64,000 nt of DNA from Agarivorans litoreus (GTDB lineage Bacteria; Pseudomonadota; Gammaproteobacteria; Enterobacterales; Celerinatantimonadaceae). A model generated the notes under the pieces. The model was not told where the DNA came from, ran no database searches, and worked only from the letters and a program-made list of their open reading frames with translations. The stretch's first letter is position 1. Every line of letters starts with the position of its first letter. Of this stretch, positions 40,471-50,351 are shown piece by piece. The position numbers were made by a program, and so were the translations under genes. The stretch lies in NCBI RefSeq assembly GCF_019649015.1, contig NZ_BLPI01000001.1:4266934-4330933 (forward strand). Direction: 5' to 3'.

Positions 40471-40497
40471 AGGAAGCCAATTGGCTTCCTTTTTTTT
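40471..40497. terminator. Bidirectional terminator after ihfA
   Basis: Palindrome AGGAAGCCAATTGGCTTCCT with T-run on the plus strand and TTTTTAAT on the minus strand; it separates ihfA from the amino-acid importer operon. Confidence 0.88.
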
Positions 40498-40522
40498 GGT
40501 TTATATTTTTAAGGCGTGTAGT

Positions 40523-41281
40523 TTAGTGATTTAAAATCTGGCTCAAAAATAGTTTAGTTCTATCAGACTGAGGGTTTTCAAAAAACTCTACCGGCACGTT
40601 TTCTTCGATAATTTCGCCTCTATCCATGAAAATTACACGGTCAGCGACTTGTTTAGCAAAGCCCATTTCATGGGTTACACACAGCATTGTCATGCCTTCG
40701 TCAGCAAGTTCTACCATTACATCTAATACTTCGCGTACCATTTCGGGGTCTAATGCTGATGTCGGTTCATCGAATAACATGATGGAAGGGTTCATACATA
40801 AGCTTCTGGCAATAGCTACACGCTGCTGCTGGCCACCAGAAAGTTGACCGGGAAACTTATCAGCTTGCTCTGGAATTTTAACCCGTTCTAAGTATTTCAT
40901 TGCGGTAGCTTCTGCTTCGGCTTTAGGGATTTTTTTAACCCAAATAGGTGCTAAACAACAGTTTTGTAAAACGGTGAGGTGGGGGAAGAGGTTAAAGTGC
41001 TGGAAACACATTCCTACATCGCTTCTTACCGTTTCAATGCTCTTTAGGTCACTAAGTAGTTCGGTACCATTAACAATGATGTCGCCTTTTTGGTGCTCTT
41101 CTAAACGGTTAATACAGCGGATCATAGTTGATTTACCTGAACCTGAAGGCCCACATATTACGATTTTCTCGCCTTTGGTTACGGTAAGATCTAAGTCTTT
41201 TAGTACGTGAAACTCACCATACCATTTGTTCATCCCCTTGAGCTGAATAACCACTTCAGGGTTTGTTTGATTAGATGTCAT
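40523..41281 (-). CDS. aapP: Polar amino-acid ABC ATPase, AapP type
   Basis: A 252-residue ATPase with Walker [10 protein letters not shown], signature [15 protein letters not shown] and Walker [17 protein letters not shown]. It is the last gene of an aapJQMP-like operon (yhdWXYZ in E. coli), which imports a broad range of L-amino acids. It lies 14 bases after aapM. Confidence 0.93.
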   Translation of the reverse strand: MTSNQTNPEVVIQLKGMNKWYGEFHVLKDLDLTVTKGEKIVICGPSGSGKSTMIRCINRLEEHQKGDIIVNGTELLSDLKSIETVRSDVGMCFQHFNLFPHLTVLQNCCLAPIWVKKIPKAEAEATAMKYLERVKIPEQADKFPGQLSGGQQQRVAIARSLCMNPSIMLFDEPTSALDPEMVREVLDVMVELADEGMTMLCVTHEMGFAKQVADRVIFMDRGEIIEENVPVEFFENPQSDRTKLFLSQILNH

Positions 41282-41295
41282 GTAAAATTTCCTTA

Positions 41296-42387
41296 TTAAT
41301 GTCCTGTGTGTAGTTTCTTCTCAAGATGAATCGAATAGCGAGACATACCGAAACAGAACACCCAAAATACAAAAGCGATAAATACGTACATTTCTGTCGA
41401 GAAACCAAGCCATTCTGGATCTGCCAACGCAGATTGCCCAATAGCTAATAGATCGAATAAGCCAATAACCAGTACCAAACTCGTATCTTTAAACAGTGCA
41501 ATAAAGGTATTAACAATAGAAGGAATGGTAATCTTCAAAGCCTGCGGCAGAATGATTAAACCCATCGACTGCCAATAGCTTAAACTAAGTGCTTCGCCAG
41601 CTTCGTATTGACCTTTAGGTATAGCTTGTAAACCACCACGAATAACTTCAGCCATGTACGCTGATTGGAACATAATGATGCCAATCATTGCACGTAACAA
41701 TTTGTTGAAGTCAACTTCGGAGCCTACAAATAACGGCAACATTACTGAAGCCATAAACAACACAGTGATTAATGGCACTGCACGCCAAAACTCAATATAA
41801 ATGGTACAAAAGCTTCGTACAATAGGCATATGAGAACGGCGACCTAGTGCCAGCAAAATACCAAACGGCAACGCTGCAACGATACCTACAATTGCCAACA
41901 CTAAGGTTAGCATTAGCCCCCCCCACTGGTGAGTTTCTACTTTAGGTAAGCCGAATGAATCACCTAGCAAAAGGAAAAACACAATTACTGGGTAAATTAC
42001 TAAGCTAAAAATAGCAATTTTAGGTTTGTGGGGCGTCTTCTCATATACCAACGCTGCTATTAGGAAGGTAAAAGTGACAAACACCAAATCTACTCTCCAA
42101 CGCTCTTCAGTCGGGTAAAACCCATAAATAAGCTGTGAAAAGCGATCTGCAACAAATACCCAACACGCTCCATCGCTGGTACATGCTTCACGACTATTTC
42201 CTATCCAATCGGCCTCTAAAAATAGCCATTGAATAGCTGCCACTAATGGCGGAACGATAAGGTAAAGAATAAACAGGGTGAAAAAGCTATTTATCCAAGA
42301 AGAAAAAAGATTCTTCTTAAGCCATCCAACAAAACCCACACTGAGGTTAGGAGGAGCTAAATCAGGTTTAAATTGATGTACCGACAT
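41296..42387 (-). CDS. aapM: Amino-acid ABC permease, AapM type
   Basis: A 363-residue inner-membrane permease with about eight hydrophobic segments; the C-terminal half carries the His/Glu/Gln permease domain ([49 protein letters not shown]). The long N-terminal half before the domain is typical of AapM/YhdY. One base after aapQ. Confidence 0.92.
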   Translation of the reverse strand: MSVHQFKPDLAPPNLSVGFVGWLKKNLFSSWINSFFTLFILYLIVPPLVAAIQWLFLEADWIGNSREACTSDGACWVFVADRFSQLIYGFYPTEERWRVDLVFVTFTFLIAALVYEKTPHKPKIAIFSLVIYPVIVFFLLLGDSFGLPKVETHQWGGLMLTLVLAIVGIVAALPFGILLALGRRSHMPIVRSFCTIYIEFWRAVPLITVLFMASVMLPLFVGSEVDFNKLLRAMIGIIMFQSAYMAEVIRGGLQAIPKGQYEAGEALSLSYWQSMGLIILPQALKITIPSIVNTFIALFKDTSLVLVIGLFDLLAIGQSALADPEWLGFSTEMYVFIAFVFWVFCFGMSRYSIHLEKKLHTGH

Positions 42388-42388
42388 A

Positions 42389-43585
42389 TTAACGCTCCAC
42401 TAAAGCCATTTTCTTGTTATAAATGTTCATCAAAATAGAGGTAGTAATACTAATGGTTAAGTAAACCGCCATAGTTAATGCAATCACCTCAATGGCTTGT
42501 CCTGTTTGATTAAGGGTTGTTCCCATGAACACTGAGACCAAATCGGGATAACCAATAGCAGTCGCTAATGATGAGTTTTTAGTCAAGTTTAAGTATTGAC
42601 TCGTCAATGGAGGAATAATTACCCGCATAGCTTGCGGTATAATCACCAATTTTAAAGCTTGCGTGCGCGTTAACCCTAGTGATTCTGCAGCTTCACTTTG
42701 CCCTTTGCTAACAGCCAAAATACCTGAACGCACAATTTCTGCTATGAACGCAGCCGTGTAGGTGGTAAGTGCAACAAGCAAAGCTGCTAGTTCGGGAATA
42801 ATAACCATGCCACCTTGGAAGTTAAATCCTTTTAAGGCTGGGTAATCTAAAGAAATTGGCTTGCCCATTACAAAAAAGGTTAATAACGGAAGTAATATTA
42901 TTAGAGCAGCTGATACTGAGAAAACCGGAAAGGGTTGGCCAGTAGCCATTTGGCGCCTTTTAGCCCACTTAGCGATAATGAACGAACCGATAATGGCAGC
43001 GATAAAAGCAAATACCACGATGTTCGAACCTGCTTCCATTACCGGACTTGGCATATACAGACCACGAACGTTAAGGAAAACGGCTTCCCCGATATGAGCA
43101 CTTTGCCTTGGGCTTGGCAGCGCTCTAAGCACAGCAAAGTACCAAAAGAATATTTGAAGTAACAAAGGAATATTGCGCATGGTTTCAATGTAAACCGTGG
43201 CAACTCTAGATATAAGCCAGTTATTAGATAAGCGTGCTACACCCATAATAAAGCCGAGTATAGTGGCGAATATAATACCTAGTGCCGATATCAAAATTGT
43301 ATTTAACAGTCCAACAACGAAAGTTCGGCCAAAAGTGTGGCTTTCATCATACTCAACCAACGATTGAATAATACCGAACCCTGCGGTTTGATTCATAAAA
43401 CCAAAACCAGTGGTAATGCCACGTTGTTCTAAGTTGAAAAGCGCGTTACTGATGATGTAATAGAAAAAGCCAATAACACCGATAACGACGATAATTTGGA
43501 AAACTAGCGCTCTTACGTTGGGATCAAACCAGATCTTACGAAGACTATTTGCTGAGTTATCCTTTGAAGAAGGATGAGCAGCCAT
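42389..43585 (-). CDS. aapQ: Amino-acid ABC permease, AapQ type
   Basis: A 398-residue permease with about eight hydrophobic segments and the family blocks MRNIPLLLQIFFWYFAV and EIVRSGILAVSKGQSEAAESLGL. Pairs with AapM as a heterodimer. It follows aapJ after a 71-base gap that contains a strong hairpin. Confidence 0.92.
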   Translation of the reverse strand: MAAHPSSKDNSANSLRKIWFDPNVRALVFQIIVVIGVIGFFYYIISNALFNLEQRGITTGFGFMNQTAGFGIIQSLVEYDESHTFGRTFVVGLLNTILISALGIIFATILGFIMGVARLSNNWLISRVATVYIETMRNIPLLLQIFFWYFAVLRALPSPRQSAHIGEAVFLNVRGLYMPSPVMEAGSNIVVFAFIAAIIGSFIIAKWAKRRQMATGQPFPVFSVSAALIILLPLLTFFVMGKPISLDYPALKGFNFQGGMVIIPELAALLVALTTYTAAFIAEIVRSGILAVSKGQSEAAESLGLTRTQALKLVIIPQAMRVIIPPLTSQYLNLTKNSSLATAIGYPDLVSVFMGTTLNQTGQAIEVIALTMAVYLTISITTSILMNIYNKKMALVER

Positions 43586-43621
43586 ATAATGTAACCTAGT
43601 AATGTAGGATTAAAACGAAGA

Positions 43622-43641
43622 GAGCAGGGCAAGCCCTGCTC
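43622..43641 (-). other. Intercistronic hairpin between aapJ and aapQ
   Basis: Perfect 9-bp arms GAGCAGGGC / GCCCTGCTC with a 2-base loop in the aapJ-aapQ gap. On the minus strand it is followed by TCTTCGTTTTAATCC, so it may partly terminate, or protect the aapJ message from decay so that more binding protein than permease is made. Confidence 0.7.
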
Positions 43642-43656
43642 GAATTAAGGTAGAAA

Positions 43657-44682
43657 TTAACGAATTGGTGGAGCGTATTGGAAGCCGCCGTCTTTCCAAA
43701 GGGCATTTACACCACGTGCAATACCTAATGGAGAGCCTTTACCAACGTTGCGGTCAAAAGAATCACCATAACTTCCTACTTGTTTAACAATGTTATATCC
43801 CCATTTGTCATCTAGACCTAAACCTTTACCTTTAGGGCCTTCTAAGCCAAGGATACGACGTACGTTAGGGTTGGTTGACTTAAGCATATCGTCCGCATTT
43901 GCAGAATTAAGTCCATACTCTTCGGCATTGATCATTGCAAATAGAGACCATTTAACAATGTTTAACCATTGGTCATCACCTTGGCGTACAACAGGTCCAA
44001 GAGGCTCTTTAGAAATAATTTCAGGTAGTACCATCGCGCTATCAGGTTTTGCTAACTTGATACGTAATGCATATAGTTGAGATTGGTCAGAAGTAAGCAC
44101 GTCACAACGGCCTGCTTCAAAACCTTTAACGGTTTGGTCTGAAGTATCGAATACAACCGGGGTGTACTTCATGCCATGCTCGCGGAAGTAGTCCGCTAGG
44201 TTAAGCTCTGTTGTGGTACCAGATTGAATACAAACAGCAGCACCATCTAATTCTTTAGCACTAGAAACACCTAACTCTTTGCTTACCATGAAACCTTGGC
44301 CATCGTAGTAGTTAACACCGGCAAAGTTCAAGCCTAGTGAACTATCACGGGTCAAAGTCCAAGTGGTATTACGAGAAAGAATATCAATTTCACCTGATTG
44401 TAGAGCAGTGAAACGTTCTTTAGCAGTAAGTGGTGTGTATTTCACTTTAGATGCGTCACCTAGCACTGCCGCAGCTACCGCTCGACATACATCTACATCC
44501 AAACCTTGCCAGTTACCATCAGCATCTGGATTAGAAAAACCAGGTAAACCTGTACTAACGCCACATTGTAGGAAACCTTTAGTTTTTACATTTTCCAACG
44601 TTCCTTCTGCTGCACTTGCATTAGCAGCAAAGGCTAGAGCAACAGCAGCGACAGCGGCTTTAATATGCGTGTTTTTTAACAT
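43657..44682 (-). CDS. aapJ: General L-amino-acid binding protein AapJ
   Basis: A 341-residue periplasmic binding protein, the length of E. coli YhdW. The ATG at 44682 (MLKNTHIKAAVAAVALAF) with AGGGAAG before it starts a clear signal peptide (cleavage ANA-SAA); an open frame from 44775 adds 31 unlikely residues. Family blocks: FLQCGVSTGLPGFSNPDADGNWQGLDVDVCRA and DILSRNTTWTLTRD. First gene of the operon. Confidence 0.93.
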   Translation of the reverse strand: MLKNTHIKAAVAAVALAFAANASAAEGTLENVKTKGFLQCGVSTGLPGFSNPDADGNWQGLDVDVCRAVAAAVLGDASKVKYTPLTAKERFTALQSGEIDILSRNTTWTLTRDSSLGLNFAGVNYYDGQGFMVSKELGVSSAKELDGAAVCIQSGTTTELNLADYFREHGMKYTPVVFDTSDQTVKGFEAGRCDVLTSDQSQLYALRIKLAKPDSAMVLPEIISKEPLGPVVRQGDDQWLNIVKWSLFAMINAEEYGLNSANADDMLKSTNPNVRRILGLEGPKGKGLGLDDKWGYNIVKQVGSYGDSFDRNVGKGSPLGIARGVNALWKDGGFQYAPPIR

Positions 44683-45191
44683 GTTTTCTTCCCTGTACAG
44701 TTTGTCTTTTTTGTGGGGTATATCACTCGAATAATTCACTTGAGTGCTAATTTGAACCAATAACAACATAAACATTCAAATATTAGGTGTCAACATTATT
44801 GTAACACCGTAATCGCAGTGGAATGCCGAATAACTGACCACCATCGCAAAACTATTCAATATAAATGAATATACTATCATGCAGTAACTGTTTTCGGCTG
44901 ATCAAGTTTTTGTTGCGCTAGATCAAGATTAGCACAGCCAGCGATAATTCCCTGATTTAGTTAGCTTAAAAGTCCTAAAAGCGAGATATGTCGCAAAAGT
45001 TGGATTTTGAAAGGCAGTATGGAAGGAGAAACTAGATATTCTAATTTATGTCGAAATTCCTACTGGTTAGTATGTTAATTCTTAGTTACAAATGTACATT
45101 TTGTTGTATGTTACAACTTAAGTCGGATGGGGTCTTATGCTGAGTTACTATATATTTATAGTAGCTTCTACCTGAAATCGATGAAAAGAAG
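44683..45191. other. Divergent promoter region aapJ / cobB
   Basis: 509 bp AT-rich DNA without a gene. It carries a short palindrome GTTGTA-TGT-TACAAC at 45103-45117, 75 bases before cobB, and no recognised -24/-12 site. The aapJ and cobB promoters must lie here. Confidence 0.6.
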
Positions 45192-45917
45192 ATGAATATG
45201 AAAAAAAATGTCATTGTTTTAACCGGAGCTGGCGTTTCTGCTGAGTCTGGCATCCAAACATTTAGAGATTCTGATGGTCTTTGGGAGAAACATCGAGTAG
45301 AAGACGTAGCAACACCAGAAGCATATCAACGCTCTCCAGACTTTGTAGACCAGTTTTATAATTTACGGCGCAGACAATTACAAGAAGAGAATGTGAAACC
45401 AAATCCTGCACATTACGCCTTAGCAGAACTGGAAAATCACGAAGACATAGAGTTATTGATTATTACTCAAAACATCGATGATCTACACGAGCGAGCGGGC
45501 AGCAAAAATGTCTTGCACATGCATGGCGAATTGCTTAAAGCACGCTGCCCAGTAAGCAATCAAACTACTATATGGAAGGAGGACTTGGGCAGTCATGTAT
45601 TGTGCACTTGTTGCCAGTTCCCAACGCGGCTTAGGCCCCATGTAGTGTGGTTTGGTGAAATGCCAATAGGTTTAGATAGAATTTATCATCAGTTGAATCA
45701 CTGTGATATATTTATGGCAATTGGAACATCTGGTCATGTTTTTCCGGCTGGCGGATTTGTTCATGAAGCAGCAAGTCACGACGCGCGCACTATTGAACTA
45801 AATCTTGAGCCGTCGGAAATGCAAAGTGAGTTTGGCGAACGTTATTATGGTCCTGCCAGCGAATTGGTACCAGAGTTTTTAAACGAACTCACCTCAAACC
45901 TAAGAGCTAATACTTGA
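45192..45917 (+). CDS. cobB: NAD-dependent protein deacylase (sirtuin, CobB type)
   Basis: A 241-residue class III sirtuin that removes acyl groups from protein lysines using NAD. NAD site: [24 protein letters not shown] carries the Tyr and Arg that bind succinyl groups in SIRT5/CobB proteins; catalytic His is in HMHGELL after [12 protein letters not shown]. The zinc-site order (one Cys at ARCPV, then CTCCQF) is the same as in E. coli CobB. It overlaps the next gene by 4 bases. Confidence 0.94.
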   Translation: MNMKKNVIVLTGAGVSAESGIQTFRDSDGLWEKHRVEDVATPEAYQRSPDFVDQFYNLRRRQLQEENVKPNPAHYALAELENHEDIELLIITQNIDDLHERAGSKNVLHMHGELLKARCPVSNQTTIWKEDLGSHVLCTCCQFPTRLRPHVVWFGEMPIGLDRIYHQLNHCDIFMAIGTSGHVFPAGGFVHEAASHDARTIELNLEPSEMQSEFGERYYGPASELVPEFLNELTSNLRANT

Positions 45918-46672
45918 AAAGAATAATCGTATCGGGATTACTAGCAGCATTTTTAATCGGATGTGAACAATCCCCAGAACAACAAGCGCAATCAAAAAAC
46001 CTACCTCCGTTTGACGAAATAGAAAATGTTCAACAAAAAAAACAAACATTTACCAGTTTCATTACTCCGCTTATAGAAGCAAGTAATAATAAAATATTAA
46101 AGCAACGGGCAGAGGTAGAGGTTATAAGTGCTAAGTTAGTTAATGGTTCAAATCTATCTAGTAAACAAAAACAAATATTAAGCCAACTTACAGAGCTTTA
46201 TCGAGTAGACCAATCATTAGATGAAAAATCCCAAGTTCAACACTTACTCGTTAAAGTAGACCTGATTCCACCAGCTTTGGTACTTGCACAGGCCGCAAAT
46301 GAATCGGCTTGGGGAACGTCGCGATTTGCCCGTGAGGGTAATAACTTATTTGGACAGTGGTGTTATAAGAAGGGCTGCGGTTTAGTTCCTTTGAATCGAA
46401 ACGATGGGGCTAACCACGAAGTAAGAAAATTCGATAGCGTGTATGAGTCGGTGAGTGTTTATATGAATAATCTCAATAGCCACCCGGCCTACAAGGGTTT
46501 TCAATTACAACGTAGTCTTGCTCGTGCGAGAGGTGAATTAGATGCCATCGAATTGGCTACACAACTCAGCAGCTACTCGGAACGCGGTCAAGCTTATGTA
46601 GAAGAGCTGCAACAAATGATGAGGGTTAACCATGAGCTTTGGCCAACCCGTACTCCTATTGTTGCGGGTTAA
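45914..46672 (+). CDS. Lipoprotein with glucosaminidase domain (Bax-like)
   Basis: A 252-residue predicted lipoprotein: signal LLAAFLIG-C gives a lipobox Cys17. The C-terminal part (about residues 115-245) is a glucosaminidase-family domain like that of Bax/FlgJ, with [29 protein letters not shown] containing the probable catalytic Glu. It would cut peptidoglycan. The start is TTG at 45914 overlapping the cobB stop (TTGA), so translation is probably coupled. Its 3' end overlaps the ttcA stop on the other strand. Confidence 0.8.
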   Translation: MKRIIVSGLLAAFLIGCEQSPEQQAQSKNLPPFDEIENVQQKKQTFTSFITPLIEASNNKILKQRAEVEVISAKLVNGSNLSSKQKQILSQLTELYRVDQSLDEKSQVQHLLVKVDLIPPALVLAQAANESAWGTSRFAREGNNLFGQWCYKKGCGLVPLNRNDGANHEVRKFDSVYESVSVYMNNLNSHPAYKGFQLQRSLARARGELDAIELATQLSSYSERGQAYVEELQQMMRVNHELWPTRTPIVAG

Positions 46673-47565
46673 AGCTCTACTACTTGTACAACACTCGCTA
46701 AGCTGGCTTGGCTTGGCGGGTTTTCTAGTTCTGGCGCATCAAAACCAATGTCACCACCATCAATAATCCCGCTTTCGCGGTTTATTGACTTAAAGTCAAA
46801 TTGTTGATGGTCAAGTAGATGAGAAGGCACAACGTTTTGCACTGATCTAAACATTGATTCGATTCGACCAGGAAAACGCTTTTCCCAATCGTTTAGCATT
46901 TGCTTAATCGCCTGGCGTTGTAGGTTTTCTTGGGAGCCACAAAGGTTGCAAGGAATGATGGGAAACGCTTTTAGCACTGCATATTTTTCCATATCACTTT
47001 CTTTGCAATAAGCCATAGGGCGAATAACCACATGTTTGCCATCATCGCTGACCAGTTTTGGCGGCATGGTTTTAAGTTTGCCACCATGGAACATATTCAA
47101 AAATAACGTTTCTAATATGTCGTCTCGGTGATGACCTAAGGCGATTTTAGTTGCTCCGAGTTCCGTTGCTGTTCTATACAAAATACCTCTACGCAAACGT
47201 GAACATAGCGAGCAAGTTGTTTTACCTTCTGGTATTTTGTCCTTAACTATTGAATAGGTGTCTTCTTCCACGATCTTGTATTCAACACCAAGACTTTTAA
47301 GGTATTCAGGCAAAATGTGTTCGGGAAAACCAGGTTGTTTTTGATCTAAATTGACAGCAACAACATCAAAGTTTATCGGGGCGTGGGCGCGTAAGTTTAA
47401 AAGTATGTCTAGCATGGCATAACTGTCTTTACCACCAGATAAACAAACCATTACTTTGTCGCCATCTTCAATCATGTTGTAGTCGGCAATAGCCTGTCCA
47501 ACATGACGTCGAATTCGCTTTTGTAGCTTGTTGTGGTTGTATTGTTGTTTTGCTGTAACTGACAT
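46669..47565 (-). CDS. ttcA: tRNA 2-thiocytidine synthetase TtcA
   Basis: A 298-residue enzyme that thiolates C32 of tRNA. The ATP PP-loop SGGKDS (near residue 44) and the Fe-S cysteines CSLC (near 117) and CNLC (near 207) are in place. Length matches E. coli TtcA (311) less a short tail. It lies downstream of uspE, separated by a terminator. Confidence 0.95.
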   Translation of the reverse strand: MSVTAKQQYNHNKLQKRIRRHVGQAIADYNMIEDGDKVMVCLSGGKDSYAMLDILLNLRAHAPINFDVVAVNLDQKQPGFPEHILPEYLKSLGVEYKIVEEDTYSIVKDKIPEGKTTCSLCSRLRRGILYRTATELGATKIALGHHRDDILETLFLNMFHGGKLKTMPPKLVSDDGKHVVIRPMAYCKESDMEKYAVLKAFPIIPCNLCGSQENLQRQAIKQMLNDWEKRFPGRIESMFRSVQNVVPSHLLDHQQFDFKSINRESGIIDGGDIGFDAPELENPPSQASLASVVQVVEL

Positions 47566-47580
47566 AGTGTGTTCCCAATA

Positions 47581-47608
47581 AAAAAGCGGGGCTATTATAT
47601 AACCCCGC
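47581..47608 (-). terminator. Terminator of uspE
   Basis: Stem GCGGGG / CCCCGC with an 11-base loop; on the minus strand it is followed by TTTTTTATT, between uspE and ttcA. Confidence 0.85.
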
Positions 47609-47645
47609 CTTGCTTAAGCAATGTTTAACGTTAGTTTAGCCTTAT

Positions 47646-48578
47646 CTATTTTTGAAATGGACTCACAAAATTTTGTGGTTTAAGCGCCAATAGATCGCAG
47701 TCTAGTTGATCGATAACGTGTTCCGCTGTATTACCAATCAGTGCCGCACTAAAACCGCTTCTACCCGAGGTACCTAAAATAACAATTTCTGCATCTATTT
47801 CATTTGCTACTTCGGGGATTACATCGTCAGGCAAACCTTCCTCAAGGTGCGTGGTGACCGCTTGCTCAAATTGTTCTTCAACAAATTTATTAAGCGCGGT
47901 TTTATGGTACTCCATAACGTTTTTGTTGTACTTAAGTGGGTCAAAGTCTGGCAGTTCGATGGCAATGTTTACTGGGGCTGCTGGATAAGCTGTTACCACA
48001 TGCAAATTAGCTTCTAGTAATTTGCTCAGGTCTTTTGCTTCATCGGCAATTTTCACATTTAGCTTATGGTGCTCTTCATCCTCTGCGCCAGCGTGAATAG
48101 CGGCAACAATTTTACCGTTAGTGGGCCAATCATGGTCTTTTACCATTAATACTGGTGTGGGACATTTGCGCAAAATATGCCAATCGTTAGGAGTAAAAAT
48201 AATCGATTGTAATGTTGGATGAGGGTGAGTCGCTTTTACCACTAGGTCATGACCAAAATCCAAAACTTCTTCAATCACGCTTTCATATAAGCGATTATTC
48301 CATACAACTTTGGTTTCGATTTCTATCCCAGCGGTGTCTGTTTCGGCAATTATTTCACTCAACCAAACATTACGTTCTTCTATTACACCCGAGCGCATTG
48401 CTTCACGTTCTTCGCCAGAAAGCATCGAAGTCATTTCGTAAGAAAAGTCGTAAATAGTAAGTAGAGCTTTTATTTTTGCTTTGTCTTCTTTTTGGGCAAG
48501 AAACACCGCGCGAGACAAGGCCGCCTGGGTGTCATGTAGAGGGTCGATGACCACTAAAATATTACGATACTTAATCAT
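47646..48578 (-). CDS. uspE: Universal stress protein UspE
   Basis: A 310-residue protein made of two tandem Usp domains (about 1-150 and 155-305). The first starts KYRNILVVIDPLHDTQAAL, the second ends with the nucleotide-binding type ILGTSGRSGFSAALIGNTAEHVI. The fnr-uspE pairing and order are conserved in enteric and marine gammaproteobacteria. An FNR-like box lies about 105 bases upstream. Confidence 0.94.
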   Translation of the reverse strand: MIKYRNILVVIDPLHDTQAALSRAVFLAQKEDKAKIKALLTIYDFSYEMTSMLSGEEREAMRSGVIEERNVWLSEIIAETDTAGIEIETKVVWNNRLYESVIEEVLDFGHDLVVKATHPHPTLQSIIFTPNDWHILRKCPTPVLMVKDHDWPTNGKIVAAIHAGAEDEEHHKLNVKIADEAKDLSKLLEANLHVVTAYPAAPVNIAIELPDFDPLKYNKNVMEYHKTALNKFVEEQFEQAVTTHLEEGLPDDVIPEVANEIDAEIVILGTSGRSGFSAALIGNTAEHVIDQLDCDLLALKPQNFVSPFQK

Positions 48579-48653
48579 AAAGCAGCTCCTAGAATCTTCT
48601 GGAATAGCTACTTAACTTTAGCTTAAATTGGTAGGAATAAATTAGATATAGTT

Positions 48654-48704
48654 AACACTGACCTAGATTTTTTTTGATAGATTGATGTAAATCAGGTCAG
48701 TGTT
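48654..48704. repeat. 11-bp inverted repeat enclosing an FNR-like box
   Basis: AACACTGACCT (48654-48664) and AGGTCAGTGTT (48694-48704) are perfect complements, with an FNR-type sequence between and partly within them. It sits just after fnr and before uspE; it may act as the fnr terminator (a run of eight T on the plus strand, A on the minus) and also as part of the uspE promoter. Confidence 0.65.
48682..48695. promoter_or_regulatory. FNR-like box upstream of uspE
   Basis: TTGATGTAAATCAG matches TTGAT-N4-ATCAA at 9 of 10 positions. Located between fnr and uspE. Confidence 0.6.
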
Positions 48705-48713
48705 ATTAGGTAG

Positions 48714-49460
48714 TTAGCTTTGCTTAGTACCGGCTAGTTGGCGCAGTGCATCACGATCAGTGATTGAAATGTATTTACCTTTTACTGCGATCATGTCGGC
48801 TTTTTGGAAACGACCAAGTAAACGGGAAATGGTTTCTACAGTTAGTCCCAGATAGTTTCCGATATCTCCACGAGTCATGGTTAGACGAAATTCTCTTGGA
48901 GAGAATCCTCGCTCCGAAAAGCGTTGTGATAAACCATAAATAAAGGCAGCTAAACGTTCTTCAGCATTCTTTTTGCTTAGTAGCAAAATCATTTCTTGGT
49001 CTGCAACAATCTCATTACTCATTAAGCGCATCATTTGACGGCGTAACTTAGGCATTGTGGCAGACAGTTCATCCATGGTGTCGAAAGGAATTTCACATAC
49101 CATGGATGTTTCAAGAGCTTGGGCAAAACTAGGATGCTCTTGGCTATTAATGGCGTCGAAGCCAACTAAATCACCAGCCAAGTGGAAGCCGGTAATTTGC
49201 TCATCACCTTGTTCGGTGATTGTGTAGGACTTAATTGTACCTGAGCGGATAGCGTATAAGCTTTTTAGCTTATCGCCAGCGGCAAATATTTCTTCGCCTT
49301 TCTGTATAGGCTTTTTACGCTCGATAATACTATCTAAGCGATCTAGCTCTGTCTCATTAAGAGAGAAAGGGATACATAACTGGGCAATACTGCAATCTTG
49401 GCAGTGAATTTCACAACCACCAGTTTGGATTCTTTGACTAGCTTTTGGGTTAATGCTCAT
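48714..49460 (-). CDS. fnr: Anaerobic regulator FNR
   Basis: A 248-residue oxygen-sensing CRP-family regulator. The [4Fe-4S] ligands are present in [16 protein letters not shown] plus a further Cys (Cys in SMVCEIPF); the HTH and long stretches ([44 protein letters not shown]) are nearly identical to E. coli FNR. I start at the ATG at 49460; an in-frame TTG is 6 bases upstream. Probable target: the cbb3 promoter, which has a perfect box, and uspE. Confidence 0.97.
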   Translation of the reverse strand: MSINPKASQRIQTGGCEIHCQDCSIAQLCIPFSLNETELDRLDSIIERKKPIQKGEEIFAAGDKLKSLYAIRSGTIKSYTITEQGDEQITGFHLAGDLVGFDAINSQEHPSFAQALETSMVCEIPFDTMDELSATMPKLRRQMMRLMSNEIVADQEMILLLSKKNAEERLAAFIYGLSQRFSERGFSPREFRLTMTRGDIGNYLGLTVETISRLLGRFQKADMIAVKGKYISITDRDALRQLAGTKQS

Positions 49461-49528
49461 ACTCAAACTATGCTATAGGAGTTCGAGGCAATTCTACTCT
49501 TTATGTAATAAATTTTCTAGATCTATTG

Positions 49529-50194
49529 CTACAACAATGTAACAACTTGGTAGATCCCTAAACTCAAAACACTCAGTCCTGAACAAACTTGTAATATGCG
49601 ATTTGTCATTAGTTTGGTTAGTTGCTGGCCCAGTAATACAGCCAACAGCATCACGCTAAACGTACCTAAACCAAAACTAAACATTACACCCGCTCCGTTT
49701 AGCCAATTTGCTTGGCTAGCACTTAATACCAAAGTTGAATAAACCAAACCACAGGGTAGCCAACCCCATAACATGCCTAATGGTAAACTGGCTGCTGGGT
49801 GCTGCAGTGCCAACATCTTGCTTGCCTTGGGTTGAACCTTTGACCATAAGCCTTTGCCAAGTAGTTCCACTGGCGTGAGAATTGACCACCATCGAGTAAG
49901 GTGTATGCCGAGTAAAATGAGCATTATTGCAGCGAACCACTGTAAAACTACTAGCATATAAAGCGATTGATGAACCTGGCTAATTGCTTGGATGGAACCA
50001 GCAACAATAGCACCGGCAATAGAGTAGCTTAGGATCCGACCTAGGTTAAAACCAATACTTACTAAAAGCTTATTGGAAGAGTTATTGGCACGAGAACCTA
50101 GTATGCATGCGATTCCGCCACACATTGCAATACAGTGGGTAGCGCCAAGAAGGCCGGTGATAAAGGCTGCTACAAAATCAGTCTGTAGAATCAT
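49529..50194 (-). CDS. TauE/SafE-like membrane protein of the cbb3 locus
   Basis: A 221-residue polytopic membrane protein (six hydrophobic segments) with the family start FVAAFITGLLGATHCIAMCGGIACILG. Proteins of this group commonly follow ccoS and are thought to serve cbb3 oxidase biogenesis or metal handling; the exact role is not known. Start taken at ATG 50194, which overlaps the ccoS 3' end by 17 bases; ten more codons are open upstream. Last gene of the ccoHIS operon. Confidence 0.8.
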   Translation of the reverse strand: MILQTDFVAAFITGLLGATHCIAMCGGIACILGSRANNSSNKLLVSIGFNLGRILSYSIAGAIVAGSIQAISQVHQSLYMLVVLQWFAAIMLILLGIHLTRWWSILTPVELLGKGLWSKVQPKASKMLALQHPAASLPLGMLWGWLPCGLVYSTLVLSASQANWLNGAGVMFSFGLGTFSVMLLAVLLGQQLTKLMTNRILQVCSGLSVLSLGIYQVVTLL

Positions 50195-50351
50195 TGTCTT
50201 GTTTGGTTTTGTTCTTATCATCAAACAAAATGTTAATACCTTGGCGGTCTAAATCTTCAAATTGCTCGCTTTTAACTGCCCAGAAAAATATACCAATTCC
50301 TACACATACAAAGATCAGGGCGATGGGGATCAAGACAAAAATAATACTCAT
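50178..50351 (-). CDS. ccoS: Cbb3 oxidase maturation protein CcoS
   Basis: A 57-residue single-span membrane protein read directly from the sequence: MSIIFVLIPIALIFVCVGIG followed by IFFWAVKSEQFEDLD and an Asp-rich tail. The FFWAVKSxQFEDL pattern is the CcoS signature. CcoS is needed to put cofactors into cbb3 oxidase. Its ATG overlaps the ccoI stop (ATGA), and its end overlaps the next gene. Confidence 0.92.
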   Translation of the reverse strand: MSIIFVLIPIALIFVCVGIGIFFWAVKSEQFEDLDRQGINILFDDKNKTKQDNDSTD

